Shown: one piece after another, positions 58,355 to 64,000 of the stretch
Layout: every line of letters starts with the position of its first letter
How positions within the stretch are numbered: the first letter of the stretch is position 1
Assembly (NCBI RefSeq): GCF_002737755.1
Contig: NZ_PEGH01000020.1
Coordinates: 270,487-334,486 of the forward strand
Length of the DNA: 64,000 nucleotides
Direction of reading: 5' to 3'
Source: Caulobacter sp. BP25
Lineage (GTDB): Bacteria; Pseudomonadota; Alphaproteobacteria; Caulobacterales; Caulobacteraceae
Notes under the pieces: model-generated
Databases searched by the model: none
What the model was told of the DNA's origin: nothing
Seen by the model: the letters and a program-made list of their open reading frames with translations, nothing else
Program-made: the position numbers and the translations under genes

Positions 58355-58591
58355 CTAGGCCGCCGCTTGGTGGGCGGCGCGGTTGCGCCCCCAGGCCGGG
58401 GTGCGGATTTCCGGCTCGAACACGTGAACCTCGGCCTTGCGGCCCTGCTCACGCATGTGGCGCGCCAGCAATTGGGCCAGGGCTTCGGCTTCGTGTTGCG
58501 AGGAATAGCAGCCGATCTTTTCGGCCGAGTCGTTCCAAGACACATGCCACACACCAGCGACGGGGCGGACGTAGTAGTGATTCTCGGTCAT
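58355..58591 (-). CDS. Small DUF2188-like protein
   Basis: The 78-residue protein starts MTENHYYVRPVAGVWHVSWN (ATG 58591), with AGGAGG upstream. The WHVSWNDSAEKIGCYSSQHE segment followed by an Ala-rich helix resembles DUF2188 proteins. It is preceded by a 20-bp inverted repeat. The function is unknown. An identical copy is at 62218-62454 in the right arm. Confidence 0.78.
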   Translation of the reverse strand: MTENHYYVRPVAGVWHVSWNDSAEKIGCYSSQHEAEALAQLLARHMREQGRKAEVHVFEPEIRTPAWGRNRAAHQAAA

Positions 58592-58612
58592 AGCGACCTC
58601 CTGGGACGACTT

Positions 58613-58632
58613 AACGTGGTGATAACCACGTT
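58613..58632. promoter_or_regulatory. AACGTGGT-gata-ACCACGTT inverted repeat
   Basis: Perfect 8-bp arms with a 4-base loop lie 21 bp before the DUF2188-like start. It could be an operator or a leader hairpin controlling its ribosome site. The same element is at 62177-62196. Confidence 0.5.
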
Positions 58633-58812
58633 TACATGACAGTTGTTTCGCGACTGCACAATCAAATTGCGCTGCAATGCACAATGCATGATCCGGGCCA
58701 GTCGGAGATGTGCGGTTTTTCACCGTCGACGAGTAATCGCCATTTCGTCCAATCCCTTGTGCGGCTTGGGCTTTAGCCGATTTCGCGTGGCGAACCGTGG
58801 AGCCATGAATGT

Positions 58813-58852
58813 CCCTATCCGAGCCAGGAGGCAGGCCCTGCCCCGGATAGGG
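58813..58852 (-). terminator. Hairpin downstream of the TonB-receptor fragment
   Basis: CCCTATCCG and CGGATAGGG pair, with an inner GGCAGG-cc-CTGCC stem, 50 bp past the receptor stop. No strong T-tract is present on the minus strand. Confidence 0.55.
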
Positions 58853-58902
58853 GTCTCAAATCAGGACGTGGCGACCCAAGAGCCGCCTCATCCGTTGGGG
58901 GC

Positions 58903-60399
58903 TTAGAAGGCGGCCGAGAGGGTGATCTGCGCCGTGCGATGCGGGCCGGGGCGGTAGTTGGCCGCGCCGGTCACGACGGTGGAGATCGTGCCCAGATAGT
59001 CCTTGTCGAAGATGTTATCGACGTTGATCCGGGCCTTGATGTCCTTCAGGGCGCCGTAGTTGAAGCCTTCCCCAAGGTCCACGTACATGTTGAACAGCGT
59101 ATAGCCCTTGGTCTTCTCGTTGTTCATGAAGTTGCTGTAGCGATCGCTGATGTGGCGGGTGGACAGGTTGATCACCGCCCACTCGACCGGCTCGAACGTC
59201 ACGCCAGCCTGGATGGCGATCTCGGGGAAGTCCGGAACGCTCTTGCCCTCCAAGTCGTAGTTCGTGACCGCCGTAGCGCTACGAACCGAGAAGCCGTCCT
59301 CGAACACCGATTTGTTATACGAGGCGTTGGTGTTGAAGTAGATCTTGCCGCCCAGCGCTTCCGGCTTCCACTGGCCGCTGAACTCCAAGCCATAGGCGTG
59401 TACGCCGCCGACGTTCTGATAGTAGGTCTCCAGGCTTGTGGTGCCCGGCAGGTATTCGCTGAACGACTGCAGGCGGTTTTTAAAGCTGGTGTAGTAGGTC
59501 ACGATCGACGCGTTAAACGTCGGGTGGTTGGCGCGGTAGCCCAGCTCGATATTCTTCGAGGTCTCAGCCTTCGGCGTGGGCACATTCGTGGTCGCCGGCG
59601 TATAGTAGACCGCGTCGGCGCCGCGCGGCAGCGACATGTTCTCGGAATACGACGTGAACACCTGGCCGCGGCCGATCGTGTAGACCGCGCCCACCTGCGG
59701 CAGGAAGAGGTCCTCCCAGGTGGTCCGCAGATTAGCGGTCTGGCTGAAGCGGAAGTCCTCGCGGTTGCGCTTGCCCAGCATCTGGTAGTCGACACTCAGC
59801 ATGCGGAAGCCCGCGTCGACCTTCAGCTTGCCGTCCGCCAGCACGATGGTGTCCTTCAGGAAGCCTTCCCAGGTGTCGCGCTTAGAGGTGTAGTTGCGCG
59901 TGCGATAGACGGGCTGGCTGAAGTTCGGCGCGCCTTCCGGCGAGCCGTCGGCGACGTTGTAGGTGTTCGACAGCTGGTGGTAGTCGTCGTCCTCATACCA
60001 GACGCCGCCCTCGATCTTGTGATCGCCGAAAGTCCAGCTCAGCTTACCGGTCGCGCCCTTGCGGATGCCGTCGATCTGCGAGATGCCAAATTGCAGGCCC
60101 AGCGGGGCGTTTAGGCCCGTCACCACGGCTCTCTGCTGGTTGTAGTAGGTCAGCGCCGTGTCATAGCCCACGCCGCTGGAGCCCCAGCCGTCCTTCTTTT
60201 CGTAATAGACCGTGCCGGTGAAGCGCAGGTTGTCGCCGAGGTCCTTGTCCAGGTTCACGCCATAGAGGTGGTCGCTCCGGGCGTTCAGACCGAACTTGTA
60301 GTACTGGGCATAGGCGGCGTTCGAGTACTTCAGGCCGCTCGATGTCGGCGGCAGGTTGGCGATATAGCCACATAGCCGAAGTCACGCCCCTTGCGGCCA
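58903..60399 (-). pseudogene. TonB-dependent receptor, C-terminal fragment (left arm)
   Basis: About 490 codons of the beta-barrel end of a TonB-dependent receptor are present: ANLPPTSSGLKYSNAAYAQY, GNLRFTGTVYYEKKDGWG-like strands, VNRIFDKDYLG-like VDNIFDKDYLGTIS and the terminal AQITLSAAF with the C-terminal Phe used for outer-membrane insertion. The plug domain and N-terminus are missing because the palindrome centre cuts the gene. A one-base deletion near 60368 also shifts the frame close to the centre. A complete receptor would be about 750-950 residues. Confidence 0.85.
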
Positions 60400-60436
60400 A
60401 GACATCTATGGCCGCAAGGGGCGTGACTTCGGCTAT

Positions 60437-61906
60437 GTGGGCTATATCGCCAACCTGCCGCCGACATCGAGCGGCCTGAAGTACTCGAACGCCGCCTATG
60501 CCCAGTACTACAAGTTCGGTCTGAACGCCCGGAGCGACCACCTCTATGGCGTGAACCTGGACAAGGACCTCGGCGACAACCTGCGCTTCACCGGCACGGT
60601 CTATTACGAAAAGAAGGACGGCTGGGGCTCCAGCGGCGTGGGCTATGACACGGCGCTGACCTACTACAACCAGCAGAGAGCCGTGGTGACGGGCCTAAAC
60701 GCCCCGCTGGGCCTGCAATTTGGCATCTCGCAGATCGACGGCATCCGCAAGGGCGCGACCGGTAAGCTGAGCTGGACTTTCGGCGATCACAAGATCGAGG
60801 GCGGCGTCTGGTATGAGGACGACGACTACCACCAGCTGTCGAACACCTACAACGTCGCCGACGGCTCGCCGGAAGGCGCGCCGAACTTCAGCCAGCCCGT
60901 CTATCGCACGCGCAACTACACCTCTAAGCGCGACACCTGGGAAGGCTTCCTGAAGGACACCATCGTGCTGGCGGACGGCAAGCTGAAGGTCGACGCGGGC
61001 TTCCGCATGCTGAGTGTCGACTACCAGATGCTGGGCAAGCGCAACCGCGAGGACTTCCGCTTCAGCCAGACCGCTAATCTGCGGACCACCTGGGAGGACC
61101 TCTTCCTGCCGCAGGTGGGCGCGGTCTACACGATCGGCCGCGGCCAGGTGTTCACGTCGTATTCCGAGAACATGTCGCTGCCGCGCGGCGCCGACGCGGT
61201 CTACTATACGCCGGCGACCACGAATGTGCCCACGCCGAAGGCTGAGACCTCGAAGAATATCGAGCTGGGCTACCGCGCCAACCACCCGACGTTTAACGCG
61301 TCGATCGTGACCTACTACACCAGCTTTAAAAACCGCCTGCAGTCGTTCAGCGAATACCTGCCGGGCACCACAAGCCTGGAGACCTACTATCAGAACGTCG
61401 GCGGCGTACACGCCTATGGCTTGGAGTTCAGCGGCCAGTGGAAGCCGGAAGCGCTGGGCGGCAAGATCTACTTCAACACCAACGCCTCGTATAACAAATC
61501 GGTGTTCGAGGACGGCTTCTCGGTTCGTAGCGCTACGGCGGTCACGAACTACGACTTGGAGGGCAAGAGCGTTCCGGACTTCCCCGAGATCGCCATCCAG
61601 GCTGGCGTGACGTTCGAGCCGGTCGAGTGGGCGGTGATCAACCTGTCCACCCGCCACATCAGCGATCGCTACAGCAACTTCATGAACAACGAGAAGACCA
61701 AGGGCTATACGCTGTTCAACATGTACGTGGACCTTGGGGAAGGCTTCAACTACGGCGCCCTGAAGGACATCAAGGCCCGGATCAACGTCGATAACATCTT
61801 CGACAAGGACTATCTGGGCACGATCTCCACCGTCGTGACCGGCGCGGCCAACTACCGCCCCGGCCCGCATCGCACGGCGCAGATCACCCTCTCGGCCGCC
61901 TTCTAA
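60437..61906 (+). pseudogene. TonB-dependent receptor, C-terminal fragment (right arm)
   Basis: The 489-codon frame runs from a GTG in DFGYVGYIANLPP to the terminal AQITLSAAF. In-frame codons extend leftward to the centre (IYGRKGRDFGYV), so it is a barrel fragment without plug or signal peptide. The frame is intact, unlike the left copy near the centre, so this arm may hold the correct sequence there. It should not be counted as a second receptor. Confidence 0.85.
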
Positions 61907-61956
61907 GCCCCCAACGGATGAGGCGGCTCTTGGGTCGCCACGTCCTGATTTGAGAC

Positions 61957-61996
61957 CCCTATCCGGGGCAGGGCCTGCCTCCTGGCTCGGATAGGG
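61957..61996 (+). terminator. Hairpin downstream of the right receptor fragment
   Basis: This is the mirror copy of the hairpin at 58813-58852 (CCCTATCCG/CGGATAGGG). Confidence 0.5.
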
Positions 61997-62176
61997 ACAT
62001 TCATGGCTCCACGGTTCGCCACGCGAAATCGGCTAAAGCCCAAGCCGCACAAGGGATTGGACGAAATGGCGATTACTCGTCGACGGTGAAAAACCGCACA
62101 TCTCCGACTGGCCCGGATCATGCATTGTGCATTGCAGCGCAATTTGATTGTGCAGTCGCGAAACAACTGTCATGTA

Positions 62177-62196
62177 AACGTGGTTATCACCACGTT
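62177..62196. promoter_or_regulatory. AACGTGGT-tatc-ACCACGTT inverted repeat, mirror copy
   Basis: This is the mirror image of 58613-58632, 21 bp before the duplicated DUF2188-like start. Confidence 0.45.
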
Positions 62197-62217
62197 AAGT
62201 CGTCCCAGGAGGTCGCT

Positions 62218-62454
62218 ATGACCGAGAATCACTACTACGTCCGCCCCGTCGCTGGTGTGTGGCATGTGTCTTGGAACGACTCGGCCGAAAAGATCGGCTG
62301 CTATTCCTCGCAACACGAAGCCGAAGCCCTGGCCCAATTGCTGGCGCGCCACATGCGTGAGCAGGGCCGCAAGGCCGAGGTTCACGTGTTCGAGCCGGAA
62401 ATCCGCACCCCGGCCTGGGGGCGCAACCGCGCCGCCCACCAAGCGGCGGCCTAG
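62218..62454 (+). CDS. Small DUF2188-like protein, mirror copy
   Basis: It is identical in translation to the 78-residue protein at 58355-58591 and is followed by the mirrored gene-free stretch 62455-62744. It is an independent gene only if the palindrome is real. Confidence 0.6.
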   Translation: MTENHYYVRPVAGVWHVSWNDSAEKIGCYSSQHEAEALAQLLARHMREQGRKAEVHVFEPEIRTPAWGRNRAAHQAAA

Positions 62455-62744
62455 GCCTTTCGCGCTTGCGCGAAGTCGTGCAAGACGTGCGGAAGGTCTT
62501 CGGCCAAGTGTTCAGAGTGTGATCTCCGCGACCGCGTAACGGGTCGGCGGACATGCCCAATAAGGATCGAGCGTAGCGCCGCCCCAAAAAAGCCGAGGGC
62601 GGACATTACGGTCCAAGAGAAGGGGGCGCCCGGTCTTCCCGGCGAAAGCCGAAACTGAAGCGCAGGGGTGGTGGGATTGGCGCTGCAACGACAGCGAGCC
62701 CCAGCGTCTTCCATTCCCGGTTTTCGCTGGGAAGACTGGAAACT
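62455..62744. other. Gene-free stretch, mirror copy
   Basis: This is the mirror of 58065-58354. It contains the TTCGCG-cttg-CGCGAA hairpin at its left end and no supported gene. Confidence 0.5.
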
Positions 62745-63355
62745 TTAAGTCTCTTCCGGGAGCCAAGCTCCCAGGGCGCGGGCGATGATTCCCGCCGCTT
62801 CGCCCGGGCCGAAGGTCGTCGGATCCAGGCACAGCTCCAGCCATAGTCCGTCCACGGTCGCGGTCAGGGCGATCGCTGCTGGGCGCGTGTCTCGCGCGCC
62901 CGCCTCGGCGAGCAGCCGCTCAAGCCGCGCCCGGAAATCGGCGTAGGAAGCGGCGTGGATGGCGGCCATGCGCTGCTTGGTCTTCACGAGACTCCAGAAG
63001 CCGATCCAGGCGGCCAGCAGGTTGGGGTCCAGCACCGGCGGCGCGAAGCTGGCGGTCAGATAGGCCAGGAGCCGTGCGCGTGGCGTGGGCGGCGCGGCGG
63101 CGAGGGCGGCCTCCAGCGCCCCGTCGATCCGCTGGCCGACGGTCTCATAAGCGCAGGCGATTAACTCGTCGACGCCCTCGAAATAATGACGCAGCAGGCC
63201 GGCGAGACCCCCGCCTCGGCGCAGATCGCCCGCACCGAGGCTCCGCCCACGCCTTCGCGCGCCAGCACGCTCTCGGCGGCGGCGACCAAGTCCTGGCGGC
63301 GGACGTCGGGGGCGGCGCGGGTGAAGGCGGCGCGCTTTTGCGCCCCCTCCGTCAC
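62745..63355 (-). pseudogene. TetR-family regulator, frameshifted mirror copy
   Basis: The C-terminal two thirds (GLLRHYFEGVDELIACAY onward) is identical to the gene at 57453-58064. A lost G in the CCGGCC run near 63198-63203 shifts the helix-turn-helix region out of frame. The upstream spacer has a compensating extra base at 63381-63386. Both are homopolymer differences and are probably sequence errors. Confidence 0.75.
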
Positions 63356-63474
63356 GGCGCGTATTCGCGCCGCGCCACCTCCCCCCGCTTCGCGGGTGAG
63401 GAGGAACCGCGTCATCCTCCCCCGTGAAACGGGGGAGGGGGACCGCGAAGCGGTGGAGGGGGCGCTCAGCAGCC

Positions 63475-64000
63475 TCACCACCCCTCCGGCGGCCTCGGCA
63501 TCCGCGCCTCCGGAACCAGCGCCCGCAATTTCCGGCCAAAGCTGCGCAAGCTCACCTCGCTGGTCGCCAGCGGCCCCGCCGTGAACGTCCGCGAGGCCAT
63601 GCCCTGCTGCACGCGGGCGACCAGCTCTGTGTCCTCGGCGTTGACCTGCCGGTTGATGCGCCAGTTCAGATAGCGCGCTGCCTTCATCTCGCGCCGCTCG
63701 TCGGGCAGGGCGTAGGCGATCTCGCGGATCATCGTCTGGGTCGCCGAGACCGGGATGAACTGCATGAAGTCCACCTGGTCTGGATAGATGTCGAAGGCGA
63801 AGTTCGGCCACAGCTTGAAATAGGTCCACAGCCGCTTGCGGTCGGCCGGCAGGTGCGGGACGTCGGGCAGGATGTCCTGGTAGAGGCGCTCGGACGGATT
63901 GCGCGACGGCTCGTCGATCAGCTGGCCCACATCTTGTCGACGAAGGTGTGGGCCTCGACGCCATAGCCCTTGCCGAACAGCCGCGTCAGGCCGGGATGGG
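63475..64000 (-). pseudogene. Rieske oxygenase alpha subunit, partial mirror copy
   Basis: This is the C-terminal part of the gene at 56195-57334, running off the window edge. It is in frame from the stop at 63475 to about 63925. There a CCC run, against GGGG on the other strand of the left arm, drops one base and breaks the frame around the KMWGQLIDEP segment. The Rieske cluster part would lie beyond the window. Confidence 0.75.

Larger units (their letters stand above)
56808..60399. repeat. Left arm of a 7.2-kb palindrome
   Basis: This arm is repeated as its reverse complement at 60409-64000. Paired positions sum to 120808-120809 over the whole length. It contains the 3' part of the Rieske gene, the TetR gene, the DUF2188-like gene and a TonB-receptor fragment. 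Near the centre the left arm lacks one C (GCCACAT at 60367-60373 against GCCCACAT on the other arm). Confidence 0.95.
60409..64000. repeat. Right arm of the 7.2-kb palindrome
   Basis: This is the reverse complement of 56808-60399, joined through the 9-base spacer AGACATCTA (60400-60408). It continues to the window edge, so its true length is unknown. It carries three homopolymer indels relative to the left arm: a lost G near 63201, an extra C at 63381-63386 and a lost C near 63926. This favours an assembly fold-back or low-coverage end. Confidence 0.95.

Noticed and set aside
60400..60408. Hairpin telomere of a linear replicon at the palindrome centre
   Set aside because: A covalently closed end would also read as a palindrome, but this one interrupts a receptor gene, has no terminal repeats, and the flanking chromosome looks circular-type. 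A fold-back artefact is simpler.

Overview
The window looks like chromosomal DNA from a Caulobacter-type alphaproteobacterium. Coding DNA is roughly 65-70% GC with strong third-position GC bias. A TipF-like flagellar-pole protein, the rpsL-rpsG-fusA-tuf order, feoAB, etfBA-hbd, an ECF41 sigma factor and many palindromic intergenic repeats all fit that group. The species cannot be fixed from the sequence alone. I saw no tRNA, rRNA, CRISPR array or prophage.

Layout. 1-6.9 kb: a thiolase fragment, a fused double-HxlR regulator, a HisKA_2 sensor kinase divergent from a large-subunit catalase, then a decayed stretch with an amber-interrupted small gene and a 132-bp inverted-repeat element. 6.9-11.3 kb: the str operon (rpsL, rpsG, fusA, tuf) on the minus strand with a recognisable promoter and terminator. 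11.6-25.1 kb: lipid and electron-transfer metabolism (acyl-CoA dehydrogenase, etfBA, 3-hydroxybutyryl-CoA dehydrogenase), a GST, a serine hydrolase, two TetR regulators, a HIG1 protein, a cobalamin adenosyltransferase, a lysine-2,3-aminomutase-like enzyme and an AraC regulator. 25.3-30.7 kb: feoAB with a Fur-box-like site, tipF, an Ada zinc-domain protein coupled to a 2OG-Fe(II) oxygenase, and an NnrU protein. 30.8-42.7 kb: HAD phosphatase, MaoC hydratase, ribF, ileS, lspA, a DUF3035 lipoprotein, three tandem TraB/GumN paralogues and mutL. 42.7-52.4 kb: two paralogous EAL-like proteins of unknown role, GNAT, a second acyl-CoA dehydrogenase, a dipeptide epimerase, a PHA-system protein, an ECF41 sigma factor with its divergent carboxymuconolactone-decarboxylase-like partner, a DUF983 protein and a MocR regulator. 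52.6-54.0 kb: a complete IS481-like insertion sequence sitting inside a second 132-bp inverted-repeat element. 54.1-60.4 kb: a probable uptake and oxidation locus (FAD oxidoreductase, Rieske oxygenase, TetR, small DUF2188-like protein, TonB-dependent receptor fragment).

From about 56.8 kb to the window end the sequence is a near-perfect 7.2-kb palindrome. 56808-60399 is repeated inverted at 60409-64000 across a 9-base spacer, cutting the receptor gene at the centre. The arms differ mainly by single-base indels in homopolymer runs. I think an assembly or read fold-back is the likeliest explanation, with a recent inverted duplication as the alternative. Genes right of 60409 should not be counted as independent copies until this is checked.

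Functional threads: the beta-oxidation genes (thiolase, two acyl-CoA dehydrogenases, etfBA, hbd, MaoC) recur through the window. Both acyl-CoA dehydrogenase genes are preceded by the same AAAC-N4-GTTTG palindrome, which suggests a shared PsrA-like regulator.
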